From NCBI GenBank assembly GCA_943736015.1, contig OX031064.1, positions 32,797,361 through 32,861,360 on the forward strand: a DNA stretch of 64,000 nt. Reading direction: 5' to 3'. Each line of letters opens with the position of its first letter. Within the stretch, counting starts at the first letter, position 1. A program made the position numbers and the translations under genes. Shown piece by piece: positions 1 to 10,104 of this stretch. The notes beneath the pieces were generated by a model. The model had not been told where the DNA came from, did no database searches, and was given only the letters and a program-made list of their open reading frames with translations. This stretch comes from Tridacna crocea. Taxonomy: Eukaryota; Mollusca; Bivalvia; Cardiida; Cardiidae.

Positions 1-90
1 TTATCAATGGTAAAAGACCTTTTAAATTAGTTTTTCTTCTCCCCCGCCGACGTATTTAGCCCATGGTCATTGCAACCCTTCACAAGACTA

Positions 91-280
91 GGGATCCAGA
101 TCGAGGGAGTGATTTTGATTTCAAAGTTAAAGATTTTTTTTTTCTTCACTAAACCCTATGTTGTGGATATCCATTAAAATCGTCTCATCTAGATGATTCT
201 AATGAGTACCCACAAGATACGGTTTCAAAGAGAAATAATGAATTTAGATTACCATTACTCCATTCTTATCTGGAGCTCTG
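91..280 (+). repeat. Palindromic MITE family F, copy 1
   Basis: A degenerate copy of an about 190-bp element. Its ends read GGATCCAGATCGAGGGAGTG and ATCTGGAGCTCT, which are inverted relatives of each other. The centre is an imperfect palindrome around AAAATCGTCTCATCTAGATG. The other copies (3570, 5505, 57128) show the same order of end, ATTTTGATTTC, ACTCATTAGAATCGTCTC, mirror image and end. No coding capacity is visible. Confidence 0.7.
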
Positions 281-874
281 ATTAATAATATCAATATATA
301 TATATATTAATTTGATCAAATTAGAACCATTGCCAGTTGAAAAATAAATTTTCTCTGAAATAGTGACATGTGTCACTGATTTGGTAGAAAACATTACGGG
401 AAAGAAGGAAACTCTGGTAACCAGCATTTTCTCCTCTTCTCACAATGTTTGCCAAGGTTTGTATCGTCGGGGAATAGTAAGATATTAAATAAGGATAATT
501 TATGTTCATTATACACCTATACCGAATGTTGCCCTTGTAATTTTTTTCACGTAAATTTCTTGTTTATTGTGTGTAATGTAAGATTTAGTCGGCAAACGAA
601 ATAAACGACATATATTTACATTTGAAAAGGTTTTTTATACCAGATTTTGGCTTGAAACTAGAGGCCCACTGAGGGCCTGAAATCGCTCTACTGGCTCTGA
701 TTTTGCTTTTTTTGCTAGCATACATGATGATTTCAAAATTACCAACTGGCAAAGCTTTATTTGAAGGGCGGTTACCCTAGCAACGATTAATTTTATATAA
801 GAAAACTTCTCAGAATAAACAACAACATATGTATAAGGATATGGGGTTCCCGAGAGGTAAAGTGGATTTTCTCT
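281..874. other. Gene-free stretch with one decayed A-type core
   Basis: Nothing gene-like is visible. A decayed A-type palindrome lies at about 389-437 (GAAAACATTACGGGAAAGAA with CCAGCATTTTCTCC) without recognisable ends. The remainder is AT-rich sequence I cannot assign. Confidence 0.5.
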
Positions 875-1102
875 TTAACCCTTTACCAAACGACAAAATT
901 TTAGACGGGTCTAAATTGAAAGCACTTGCAAACGACAAAATAAAAGTATCTCAAAATTGAAATTTGTTTCTAGCAGGGTAGAAAACATAGTAGGAAAAGG
1001 ATAAAATGCTGGTTACCAGCATTTTCTCCTTTTCCCACAATGTTTTCAAACGGATTCTATCTCAGGGTAGTAAAAACCAGGGGTTGTTTGGTAAACGGTT
1101 AA
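875..1102 (-). mobile_element. A-type TTAA palindromic MITE
   Basis: The element runs TTAA to TTAA and is 228 bp long. It begins TTAACCCTTTACCAAACGAC and ends TTTGGTAAACGGTTAA, giving short terminal inverted repeats. The central palindrome carries GCTGGTTACCAGC. The GTTAA at its right end also opens the next element. It is non-coding. Confidence 0.85.
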
Positions 1103-1342
1103 AACTCATTGCCAAACGACAAAAATTAAGACTGGTCCAACTTGAATTATTTGCAGACAACAAATTAAAGATGGCTTAAAAGGCAAAATTTGTCCATCAT
1201 AGGTGTAGAAAACCTTGTGGGGACAAGGAGAAAATGCTGGTTACCAGCATTTTCTCCTCTTCCCGCAAGGTTTTCAGAAAGCGTCTCTTTAAGGGTCGTG
1301 GGGTCTTAAAAACCTGACAGGGATTGTTTGGTAAAGAGTTGA
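1099..1342 (-). mobile_element. A-type TTAA MITE sharing its left TTAA
   Basis: This starts on the TTAA that ends the previous element and runs to GGTAAAGAGTTGA, in which TTAA has decayed to TTGA. The core is GAAAACCTTGTGGGGACAAG ... GCTGGTTACCAGC ... CTTCCCGCAAGGTTTTC. The CCTTG/CAAGG change appears in both arms. Confidence 0.82.
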
Positions 1343-1565
1343 ACAGAAAAGGAAAATATTTCCTTTTACCACAAAACTTTTCTTAACTTTTCCAGTGTAT
1401 AAATCCATAAAATCTATAACGAAGAATATCGACATTCGGTGGTGGTGTTTTAAAGAGTGGATACCTCGTTGAAGATGCTTTTCATAAAAGAAAACCTAAA
1501 AGAACAAAACAAACATCGATAAGGAAAATGGGGTCACTGAAAGGTGGAACTTACATCCACTTTGA

Positions 1566-2211
1566 AAATCAAAGCGTTGAGAACGCTGAAGTGGTATTTG
1601 TCAAGGAACCCATTATTTGGAATTAATAATTTGAAAGATTACTCTCGGTTGAAGGGAGAGTAATCATGACAAAGTTTGGATTATTTGTGTATTGGTGGTC
1701 TCCCTTTGATCATTAATGTCCCTTGACAGTACAATGCATGATAAAGAGAAAAAACATGTGAATATTGGAATAAATCAAGTTTGTGCCTGAAAACTATGAT
1801 TTTGAAATATCTTCGTCCGTTACCATTTAATTCCCAACTTTACAATCACTTATTTCGACCTATAAATATTCATGCGCAATCAAATGGAGTAGCGCGCAAT
1901 CATAAGATAAACAAGCCATGGAACGACCTTGTTTTGGAACGAAAAAGCCTAGGACCAAGTGATCGGTAGCCAAATTTTGTATCATTGCACCAATATAAGG
2001 CAATGAGCGGATGAAGCGATTTTCATTCAAAAGTTAGTATTTCCACGATCGATGTTCTCAACCAATGTATTTTAACATGCCGTTTCCAATTACATATCTC
2101 AGTGCTACCGGAAAACTCATTTGCCTGAGACAAAATGAGTTTAGTGGTCTTCAAAATTCAATATTGAACTCTCATATTGGTATTGTCTTCGTAAAATACC
2201 ACAAAAAGTAA
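1566..2211. mobile_element. Family H non-autonomous DNA transposon, copy 1
   Basis: An about 640-bp interspersed element closely matched at 26879-27513 and partly at 45121-45572. Near its ends are GTGGTATTTGTCAAGGA and its inverted counterpart (TTGTCTTCG...AAATACCAC), consistent with short terminal inverted repeats. Shared sequence extends a little beyond them on the left (AATCAAAGCGTTGAGAACGC). No long reading frame is present, so it is probably non-autonomous. Superfamily unknown. Confidence 0.7.
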
Positions 2212-2388
2212 AAAGCTGTCTTTTACAACAGTATTTCTTAATAAACGTTCCACGGTAAAACAGAAAAGCCCGTAATGTTTTACAACAGGGCGGTTACTTC
2301 AGGCTTTAATTAGCACAGATAAATTTTGATTCAAGAAAACCTACAAAAACGAAACAACAGAGATAGGAAAGATGGAATTCTGGAAAGC

Positions 2389-2617
2389 TTAACCCTTTAC
2401 CCCATAAGGCATTTCTATGGTATCTCTAATTGACCCTTAATAACAGCAAGGATGAAGCCGTTTCTTATGTGTATATGACACCTTTTGGTAGCATAGAAAA
2501 CATTGTGGCAAAAGATGAAATTGCTCGTCACGAGCAATTTCACCTTTTGCCACAATGTTTTCCAAAGGCTCCTACAAACAATGCGTAGAAATCAGTATCT
2601 ATGGAGTAAATGGTTAA
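2389..2617 (+). mobile_element. B-type TTAA palindromic MITE
   Basis: Bounded by TTAACCCTTTACCCCATAAG and GGAGTAAATGGTTAA. The core stem is GAAAACATTGTGGCAAAAG with centre GCTCGTCACGAGC. Flanking arms (TTGACCCTTAATAACAGCAA and GGCTCCTACAAACAATGCG) are shared with copies at 52973, 56228, 58312, 59426 and 62533. Confidence 0.85.
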
Positions 2618-3042
2618 ATACACATCTTCTTTGAAAAAAAAATAAGGCTTAAGTTTTCCAGAACGTTTTAAAAATTTATTCTACTGCACAAATTAGAAAA
2701 TTGTAATATGGTGGTACTGTTTAGCACTGATAAACAAAATTTATGGAATCGAACAAACGGTAGTAAAACACAAAATTTTGCTCTTTCAAAATGCTGTCTG
2801 ATCTTGGTCTACACTGTTCGCAAACGGTCAGCGAGTGACGCTTTGCAGTCCACGTAAGAAGGGGCGGTTACCTTAACGAAAGATAAACTTTTCAAACCAG
2901 AACGCCAAGGAAAAAAATCCAAGATACGCAAAATTGGGGGTGACTGAGAGGTGAAATAGACATCTGTCATTAATTAACACCTTTAGACTGACCGCACGAT
3001 TTACCGTGACGTCCTAATTTAACAAAACAGAGCCGGCCTCTA
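2618..3042. other. Gene-free stretch with an E-family fragment
   Basis: No gene is visible. About 2785-2835 carries half of an E palindrome (CTGTCTGATCTTGGTCTACA followed by CTGTTCGCAAACGGTCAGCG). The rest is unassigned AT-rich sequence. Confidence 0.45.
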
Positions 3043-3275
3043 TGAAAAGAGGGCTTAATGAAGCAGCAAAAAGTATAGACTCAGATCAGCATGCGCAATT
3101 GGCGCAGGCTGACCTGAATCGAAACTTTTCGGTAAATTTTCTGCATGACGATTCGGTCGGTTGTCTAGTAAAGAATGGATTTTATATATTCAAAGTTATG
3201 TGATAGCGGGACGCTTTCGTATATAAAGCATTCACAGAGATGCATTAAGCCCTTATTTTGTCAGAGCACGATTTA
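3043..3275. mobile_element. Family C palindromic MITE, copy 1
   Basis: Left end GAAAAGAGGGCTTAATG and right end TGCATTAAGCCCTTATTTTG are inverted relatives. Inside is a degraded GATCAGCATGCGCAA ... GCGCAGGCTGACC palindrome. Better copies are at 7773, 15299 and 52809. Confidence 0.7.
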
Positions 3276-3424
3276 ATTACACATAACTGACCAAATGCCC
3301 AGTCTCACTATTATCATCCATTAATAAATCGCACTTTTGCCCATAACATGAATTGAAGACTAAAAAGAAAAAGTATTTAAAAAAAATCAGAAGAATGCGA
3401 TGAACGGCATTATTGGATACCTTA

Positions 3425-3491
3425 GAAAACAGTGTGGCTAATGGAGAAATTGCTCGTTACGAGCAATTTCTCCATTAGCCACACTGTTTTC
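3425..3491. repeat. Perfect 67-bp palindrome, variant core
   Basis: A perfect inverted repeat with stem GAAAACAGTGTGGCTAATGG and centre GCTCGTTACGAGC. It has the length and layout of A2/B cores, but with GGCTAATGGAG in the left arm and CTCCATTAGCC in the right. I could not find matching TTAA ends around it. Confidence 0.85.
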
Positions 3492-3569
3492 CAAATGTCA
3501 TATAGGCGTGATGCAAGTTTTCTACGACTATACTGTGCAAGGGCTTCGGTAAATTGTACGTTAATAATC

Positions 3570-3757
3570 AGAGTTCCTGATAGAGGGAGTGATTTTGATT
3601 TAAAAATTGAAAATATTAATAATTCTCCACTAAACGCTATGTTATGGGTACTCATTAGAATCGTCTCAATGAGACGATTCTAATGAGTACCCACAACATA
3701 GGGTTTGGACGAAAAATAACGGATTTAGAATACCATCACTTCCTCCTATCTGGAACT
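3570..3757 (+). repeat. Palindromic MITE family F, copy 2
   Basis: Ends are AGAGTTCCTGATAGAGGGAG and CCTATCTGGAACTAT. The central palindrome is TTAGAATCGTCTCA / TGAGACGATTCTAA, flanked by ACTAAACGCTATGTTATGGG and its inverted partner. Non-coding. Confidence 0.8.
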
Positions 3758-4107
3758 ATCTTAATAGTGTAACAACAATGGGTCGTGTCGTTATTATCAG
3801 ATACCAAATTACTAACATACTGATAACGTGGTAAGAATGTTATCGCTGGCTTATGTACTAAGTGGAAGCATTTGTTTTATCAGAACAGAATTGAACAAAA
3901 GCTCATTGATGACTTATACATAAGGTAACATCGTTAATGAAACATAGTCGTGTTCCATGAATAGGTGTGTCTGAAACGAAGTTGTTTGTTTTTGTTTTCT
4001 CCAAATTGTTTTAAGGAAAAATGGTTTGTCATTTGTTTCAACAGGGAAAATTTGAAGAACAGCTTCTGAGCATTTTATACTTCATTCATGTCCGATTGAT
4101 CCCCTCT

Positions 4108-4212
4108 CTGTCTCTCTCTCTGCGTCTGTGCCTCTGTCTCTGTCTCTCTCTCTCCGTCTGTCTCTCTGTCTCTGTCTCTGTCTGTCTCTCTCTCTCGCTC
4201 TCTCTCTCATCG
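4108..4212. repeat. CT-rich microsatellite (TCTC/TCTG)
   Basis: An interrupted run of TCTC and TCTG units on the plus strand. Reading frames across it encode only Leu/Ser/Cys or Arg/Glu runs and are not genes. Confidence 0.9.
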
Positions 4213-4282
4213 TACACACATATATCAGACCGACCAAACATTGTGAAAAACCACCAAAAGAACAATCAAAATAAACCAAACA

Positions 4283-4366
4283 TTTCAAATAACGAAGAAA
4301 ACCTTGTGTGAAAAGGGAGCAATTTTTTTGGTACAAGCAAATTGCTCCTTTTCCTACAATGTTTTC
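4283..4366. repeat. Decayed A-like palindrome with enlarged loop
   Basis: Arms GAAAACCTTGTGTGAAAAG and CTCCTTTTCCTACAATGTTTTC pair around an AT-rich loop. No TTAA ends are identifiable. Sequence from 4367 to about 4640 shows nothing recognisable. Confidence 0.55.
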
Positions 4367-4639
4367 CAACACTAACTATTCTAAGGACATTAAATAAAAC
4401 CGTATGCTTTGGATTGAGACAAACTAACGACTCTAAATATATAAAAGACCTACTTAGAAGTGAGGACCATTAAACGAGGTTTTATTTTCGTTTTACGACG
4501 TTCTTAACTAGACTCTTGATGTATGGTGTGCCGTGGGCGCCATTGGACCGTAACATTCCCCCTCGGGGTGACAAGTTCGTTATCTATAAATACAATCTTG
4601 ATGGCTGCCATGTAGGTCGTTAGGCGCAATTAATAGAAT

Positions 4640-4756
4640 TTCACTTCTGAGGAAAGCTACGATTTTGATCGATAAAATTCATTTGTGAAATGCATACTAA
4701 ATGTACATTTAAACGTATACGTATAACATATACCTGTATTTGTACGGTGAAGTTAT
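4640..4756 (+). repeat. Local triplicated segment, copy 1 (empty TTAA site)
   Basis: The segment with GATCGATAAAATTCATTTG, an AATGCATAC-like stretch and ATGTACATTTAA recurs at about 5215-5290 and 5960-6013. Here TTAA at 4709-4712 is uninterrupted and is followed by ACGTATACGTATAAC...TATTTGTACG. In the third copy an A element occupies the equivalent TTAA. Confidence 0.7.
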
Positions 4757-4985
4757 TTAACTCTTTACCACACAAGAAAATTTTAGACTGGTCCAAATTG
4801 AAAGCATTTGCAGACGACAAAATAAAGGTGACTGAAAAATTGAAATTTGTTTTGTGAAGGGTAGAAAATATTGTGGAAAAAGGAGAAAATGCTGGTTACC
4901 AGCATTTTCTCCTTTTCCCACAATGTTTTCTAAAGGCGTCTTTCTCAGGGGAGTCAAAAGAAGGGATTGTGTGGTAATGGGTTAA
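4757..4985 (-). mobile_element. A-type TTAA palindromic MITE
   Basis: TTAA-bounded (TTAACTCTTTACCACACAAG ... GTGGTAATGGGTTAA), 229 bp. The core carries GCTGGTTACCAGC. Left half: TTTGCAGACGACAAAATAAA. Right half: GGCGTCTTTCTCAGGGGAG. Confidence 0.88.
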
Positions 4986-5004
4986 TACTTTACAAAACGT
5001 TCCG

Positions 5005-5100
5005 TAGGTTAAATGACATTGAGGAAAAAGCCAGTTGAAAACATTGTTGGAAAAGGAGAAAATGCTAGCATTTTCTCCTTTTCCCACTGTGTTTTCTATC
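5005..5100 (+). repeat. Partial A element with shortened core
   Basis: Left side TTAAATGACATTGAGGAAAA, then GAAAACATTGTTGGAAAAGG and GCTAGC in place of GCTGGTAACCAGC. The centre of the palindrome has collapsed, leaving perfectly paired AAATGCTAGCATTT. The right half of the element is missing. Confidence 0.7.
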
Positions 5101-5214
5101 CTATTGAAAAAAAAAAGAAATCATCCTGTCAGATACATGTAAATATATTTTCTCGCAAACGCTTTCATGAAATATCAATAAGTTTCATTTTCGTATTTAT
5201 TTCAGAGAGACTCT

Positions 5215-5290
5215 ACGGTCTGGTCGATAAAATTCATTTGTAAAATGCATACGAAATGCATGTTCAAATGTATTCGTAATTATTTCTATA
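5215..5290 (+). repeat. Local triplicated segment, copy 2
   Basis: GGTCGATAAAATTCATTTG and an AATGCATACGAAATGCATG stretch match 4672-4712 and 5970-6013. There is no TTAA at the equivalent site (TTCAAATGTATTCG). Confidence 0.6.
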
Positions 5291-5504
5291 GATGTTTTTC
5301 AGGAAGTACTTTTCGAATCTATAAATAGAATATTTCGCGCATGTGCAATTTACGTAGGGCAAACAAAACATTTCAAGGACAGAGAAAACTACATTGTTTT
5401 TTCTTTTTTTCCGACTTTCATATCGGACAAGTAAGAATGAGTGAATATTTTAAGAAGCTATCAAAGAATGCAAAAAGACAATACGAGAAGATCATAACAG
5501 AGCC

Positions 5505-5692
5505 CCAGATAAGAGGGAGTATGGAATTCTGAAACCATTATTTTTCTTCCAAACCCAATGTTGTAGGTACTCATTAGAATCGTCTCAGTGAGACGATTCT
5601 AATGAGTACCCATAACATAGGGTTTAGTGGAGAGTTATTGATATTTTTCAATTTTGAAATCAAAACCACTCCCTCTATCTGGAGCTCTCAAG
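5505..5692 (-). repeat. Palindromic MITE family F, copy 3
   Basis: Inverted relative to copies 1, 2 and 4. Starts near GAGCCCCAGATAAGAGGGAG, has central ATTAGAATCGTCTCA / TGAGACGATTCTAAT, and ends CTCCCTCTATCTGGAGCTCT. Confidence 0.8.
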
Positions 5693-5960
5693 TAGCTTCT
5701 GTACGATTAAATAGCCGAATAACTTTTTTTCGAATGTTCCGGAGTTTTAACAGCACTGAGCAAGAACGCTTTTAAAAACCTTGTTTCAAAATAATTTGTT
5801 ACCGGTCGAAGATAGAAATCATTGTTCGGGTTATCTACTAACAGTATATTTTGTCACCTACAGATGTTTTCAACTTGAAAATATCAGAAGGTTTTGGGTT
5901 TGTTTGTTTTTTTTCTGTTCGTTTGGTAAAGAGTTAATAGAATTTACCTCTGAGAAACGA
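5693..5960. other. Unassigned stretch
   Basis: AT-rich sequence. A short GTTTGGTAAAGAGTTAATAG near 5929-5940 looks like a lone A-element end. No gene is recognised. Confidence 0.4.
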
Positions 5961-6009
5961 AACTGTCCGGTCGATAAAATTCATTTGTAAAATGCACACA
6001 CATGTACAT

Positions 6010-6238
6010 TTAACTCTTTACCCAACAGTCCCTGGTTTTTGCAACCCTGAGATAGATGCCTTCTGAAAACATTGTGAGAAAAGGAGAAAATGCTGGTAAC
6101 CAGCATTTTCTCCTTTTCCCACAATGTTTTCTACCCTTCTCAATTCAAATTTCATTTTTTAATTCACATTTATTTTGTCGTCTGCAGATGCTTTCAATTT
6201 GGACCAGTCAAGAATTTTGTCGTTTGGTAAAGAGTTAA
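6010..6238 (+). mobile_element. A-type TTAA MITE filling a paralogous site
   Basis: TTAACTCTTTACCCAACAGTC ... GTTTGGTAAAGAGTTAA is 229 bp with core centre GCTGGTAACCAGC. It sits in the third copy of the local triplicated segment, exactly at the TTAA that is empty at 4709-4712. Confidence 0.9.
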
Positions 6239-7050
6239 GCAAATACGTATCTATATTTGTACGTAAAAATGATAACACGTTTTCACTAACGTTTCTGAGT
6301 TTTACCGTCAATAGTAATAAGGTAACAGCTTTTGAAAGCTTTTCGGAACAGAATCTTTTCCTTTTCCCAAAATGTTTTCTACATTTTTATAGACAAGTTC
6401 CATAATCTGAGATTAATACAGTATCACCTTATATTTATTTCATCTGCAAGTGCTACCGATTTGGGAGAAGAATTCCTAAATCTTTATCTTTTTTTTTCTT
6501 GTAAATTGCTAAAACTTTGAAAATGTTTATTTCAGTTATTTTTAGAAACTCCGCATGTCATGTTAAATCGTGAAGCCTTTATTCGCCCCCCTCTCTCCAT
6601 CGCTATTCCTAAAGAATCCCCTCAACAAAAAAAAAAACTCTGAGAGGCGATTTTTCGAGTTTTGTTGAAAGCTTTCTTTGTTGATCAGAAGATTGATAAT
6701 TCAACGGTGCGGAAAATGGCCTTATTGGACAGAATGAAAGGGTGGCATTGTCGGAAACCCATGGGCGGTGAAAGTGACCCGATATTTCTTTCACATCTTG
6801 GGGGATTAAAGTGGGCTGTTCGAGCGATTTGATGACAATCAGCTCAAATTCTGATACAAGTTCGAACAACAAACAAACAACACAGGCGTTACTGTGAAAA
6901 TATTTTAACGAAACAGTTTTCTTTCCTTCAAGCAATGTAATAAACCCTCATCCCGCTGAATAACTAGAATGAAATTTTCATTTTTATTGTAAAAAACCCA
7001 AAAATTGCTTGTATTTCAAAGGTATGTTTTGGGTAATAATATCTCCTTAT
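6239..7050. other. Gene-free stretch
   Basis: No supported gene. Near 6340-6380 there is CAGAATCTTTTCCTTTTCCC and an ACAATG-like tail, perhaps half of a decayed A core. The rest is unassigned. Confidence 0.4.
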
Positions 7051-7156
7051 CGGACAGTGCAGATCAAAGATCAGACTGCACGTTCTGTGCAGTCTGATCT
7101 TGATCTACACTGTCCGCAAAAGGTCAGGGGGTCGCAATTACCAGCCTAAGGGTTAA
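7051..7156 (+). mobile_element. Family E palindrome, TTAA at right end
   Basis: Palindrome 7051-7116: CGGACAGTGCAGATCAAAG ... TGCAC, loop GTTCT, GTGCAGTCTGATCTTGATC ... TGTCCG. It is followed by GCAAAAGGTCAGGGGGTCGC and ends GGGTTAA at 7153-7156. Other copies share this right-hand tail or its inverse (12734). Confidence 0.8.
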
Positions 7157-7390
7157 TATTTGACCACACAAGCTCGACTTTTAACGAGCATGAGATTAAA
7201 AAAAAACAACTTTTGAAGTCAGTGTGGGCAAGTGAGAAAATGCTGGAAACCAGCATTTTCGCCTTTATCCACACTGTTACTACACTACCCGAATCAATTA
7301 ACAATATTTGAGTCAAGTTTATATTTGTTATCTGCAAATGTTTTAAATTTTTACTAGTCGATAAACTTTATCATTTGTTCGAGAGGTGAA
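7153..7390 (+). mobile_element. Degenerate A element abutting an E element
   Basis: Starts on the TTAA that closes the E element. It has a CACACAAGCTCGACTTTTAA left side, a core AAATGCTGGAAACCAGCATTTT and a TTATCTGCAAATG right side. It fades near 7388. Confidence 0.6.
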
Positions 7391-7772
7391 ACGTACAAGA
7401 AACATTATAGAAAAAGAGGGTCATTGCCCGGTTGGTTTTTTTTTTGTCATTTTTTAGAAAAAAATCTTCTCTTTACTGTTGTTTTTTTTTTTAGATTTAC
7501 CAAAGATCACCGACCTTATATAATTCTGGGGAAGAGATTTACATACAAATTTCCCTTCATTTCTATTCATTTGCAATTAGATTTAAGAAAAAAATAGCAG
7601 ACCTGTATGAAAATATTCTCATAAACAAACACAGTATGTTTCAAAATATCTAGCTAAAAGGAGACGATAAATTTCTAAAGGCATTATTTCTTACCATAAA
7701 CCTCTGTTGTGGGTACGTATTAGAAATTTGACTCGTTTGATTGAATAAGGAAAAAAAATAAGATAACCATGC
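7391..7772. other. Unassigned AT-rich stretch
   Basis: T-runs and AT-rich sequence. I see no gene or known repeat. Confidence 0.4.
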
Positions 7773-8030
7773 GCTGGCAAAAAGGGGCTTAATGCTTCTT
7801 TATGATAGATTGTATAAAGCGAAGTCGTTATTCTAATACGAATCAATAAAATGCTTTTTGTCTAGAATAATCAACACAGAAATCTTAATGTAAAACGGAA
7901 CTTTGACACGCAGAAAGCTTATATACCACAAAAAGTATCCACCCATGTCAGCCTGCGCGGACTGCGCAGGCTGACATGGGTCGATACTGTTTGCAGATGC
8001 ATTAAGCCCCCTTTTCACAAGGTTCAGTTA
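7773..8030. mobile_element. Family C palindromic MITE, copy 2
   Basis: AAAAAGGGGCTTAATGC at the left and GCATTAAGCCCCCTTTT at the right. An internal palindrome CATGTCAGCCTGCGCGGAC / GCGCAGGCTGACATG sits close to the right end. It is non-coding. Confidence 0.8.
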
Positions 8031-8094
8031 CTTTTCTTTTTTTTTTTCCACTACAACCAAAACAAAACATTTTTCGATCTTATTTGTCTGTATG

Positions 8095-8322
8095 TTAATC
8101 CTTTACCATACAGCGAAATTTTAGACCAGTCCGAATTGAAAGCATTTGCAGATGACAGTTTCAGTGTGGCTCAGATAAAATGATTTTCTTTGATAGGGGA
8201 GAAAACATTTTGGGAAATGGAGAAAATGCTGGTAACCAGCATTTCTCCTTTTCCCACGATGTTTTTCATAAGCTTTCTCTTAGAGGGGCGTTAAAACTCG
8301 TCATTGTGTGGTAAAGGATTAA
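8095..8322 (-). mobile_element. A-type TTAA palindromic MITE
   Basis: TTAATCCTTTACCATACAGC ... TGTGGTAAAGGATTAA, 228 bp. Core centre GCTGGTAACCAGC. The stem is slightly decayed (AACATTTTGGGAAATGG). Confidence 0.82.
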
Positions 8323-8518
8323 GCTGGGGGTTTTTTTACAAAATCCAACAGAATTCTAGAAATAGGAAAATAGAATTCCTTTTAAACAAAAAATAATTTC
8401 TTTTGGGAAAAAAACAACTTTGTTGTTAGTACATATACCCCGTAGAAATATCTAAATAAGGCAATTCTAATGAGTAGCCACTCGAGAGATTTTAGTCGAA
8501 AAAGTAAAGAAACGTCAT

Positions 8519-8741
8519 TTAAATCCACACAATCCCTTCTTTTGACGCCCCTGAGAAAGAAGCCTTTCGAAAACACTGTGGGAAAAGGAGAAATACTGGT
8601 AACCAGCATTTTCTCCTTTTCCCATAATGTTTTCTACCCTTCACAAAATAAATTTCATATTTTCATTCACTTTTCTTTTGTCGTCTGCAAATGCTTTCAA
8701 TTTGGACCAGTCTAAAATTGTCTTGTGTGGTAATGAGTTAA
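8519..8741 (+). mobile_element. A-type TTAA palindromic MITE
   Basis: Begins TTAAATCCACACAATCCC and ends TGTGGTAATGAGTTAA. The core has lost two bases in its left arm (AGAAATACTGG against CCAGCATTTTCT). The right half has GTCGTCTGCAAATGCTTTC. Confidence 0.83.
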
Positions 8742-8914
8742 GGGGGAAAACAATATTTAAACAAATAAAGCCGTTTATCATTTAAATACACAGTAAACTT
8801 CAACAATGTAAACAAAACAGACATCGAAAAGAAAATACTATCATGTAATATTATCGATTTTTTGACACGTCCAGATTCGTCTTTGTCAACACAGAAATAC
8901 TCGAGTACCAACCC

Positions 8915-9138
8915 TTAACCCAAACAATCCCTGGTTTTTATGACCCTGAGATAGAAGCCTTTTGATAAAAGTGTGGGAAAAGGAGAAAATGTCTATTAAC
9001 CAGCATTTTCTCCTTTCCCACAATATTTTCTACCCTGCTGGAAACAAATTTCAATTTTTTGAGTTACGTTTATTTTGTCGTCTGCAAGTGCCTTCAGTTT
9101 GGACCAATCTAAACTTTTGTCGTTTGGTAAAAAGTTAA
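8915..9138 (+). mobile_element. A-type TTAA palindromic MITE
   Basis: TTAACCCAAACAATCCCTGG ... GTTTGGTAAAAAGTTAA. The core is partly decayed (AAAATGTCTATTAACCAGC). A tract typical of this family, GTCGTCTGCAAGTGCCTTC, follows. Confidence 0.82.
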
Positions 9139-9611
9139 ACAGACCTTTTACCTTGTTCCGAGTAAGGCGATCTCCAAACGAAAAATCTGCCCATATAAAG
9201 GCAAGAGTTGACAAAAATTGAAAAACAGGGAAAAAAAACACTTCACACGAAATGAAGTAGTGAAAAAATTATTCTAGTGATTCACTATAATTCTGTTCAC
9301 AGAAGCACTGCTTCAAGTTCAGACTGCGTAGAATTACTGTTGAATTATTTATGTCACGTTCCTTTTGCTCCAGATATTTTCTGATATCATAATATAGTTA
9401 GCCATTGAACATTTCCAAACAGGGGTTTACTTTTTTTTCCAGTAACTATTAAGTACTTAACACACAATACCGAGTTTTCTTTTACCGAGTTGGATTTACA
9501 GGTCTTTTGAAAAAAACATTGTGGAAAAAAAGAAGAAAACCTTTCTAATATCATACATGGTCCGCCATTGAACTTTCCCAAACATCAGTTTCAATATTTT
9601 CTTTATAACTA
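9139..9611. other. Unassigned stretch with half an A element
   Basis: About 9455-9545 carries an A-like left half (TTAACACACAATACCGAG, then AACATTGTGGAAAAAAAG) with no right half. The remainder is not recognised. Confidence 0.45.
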
Positions 9612-9850
9612 GTAAGCTTATACTACACAACCCAAACTTTTAACGACTTTGATTCAGAAGCCCTTTGAAAAACATTGTGGGAAAAGGAGAAAATGCTGGT
9701 GACCAGCATTTTCTCCCTTTTCCCCACAATGTTTTTCTATCCATCAACGGGTTAACTTCTCTTACTGAGAAAACAATTATTTTGTCGTCTGCAAAAATCT
9801 TTGAATTTGGGTTAGTCTAAAAGTTTGTCGTTTTGGGAAAATGGAAGTTT
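9612..9850 (+). mobile_element. Decayed A element
   Basis: Left side ACTACACAACCCAAACTTTT, core GCTGGTGACCAGC with extra C in the right stem (TTTTCCCCACAATG), right side GTCGTCTGCAAAAATCTTTG. Both TTAA ends are lost. Confidence 0.65.
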
Positions 9851-10104
9851 AAAGAATATTTATCATGGTCTCCCTTAAGAGCACTCTCCACCAGTTAAAA
9901 CAGAATTTTTTCAGTGTTTATGTAAATCTTGTACAATGGATTTCTGCGACAATGTTTTTTATAAATTCTATAAACAACGATTAAGGTAACGAATTTCATA
10001 CAAATCCACCAAAACAGCTTAATGATCGGATTACACGTATGTTTGTAAACAGTAGGATGACAGATGGACATCCTTGTGAAACGTTTGTGTATTTTCATTT
10101 ATTC

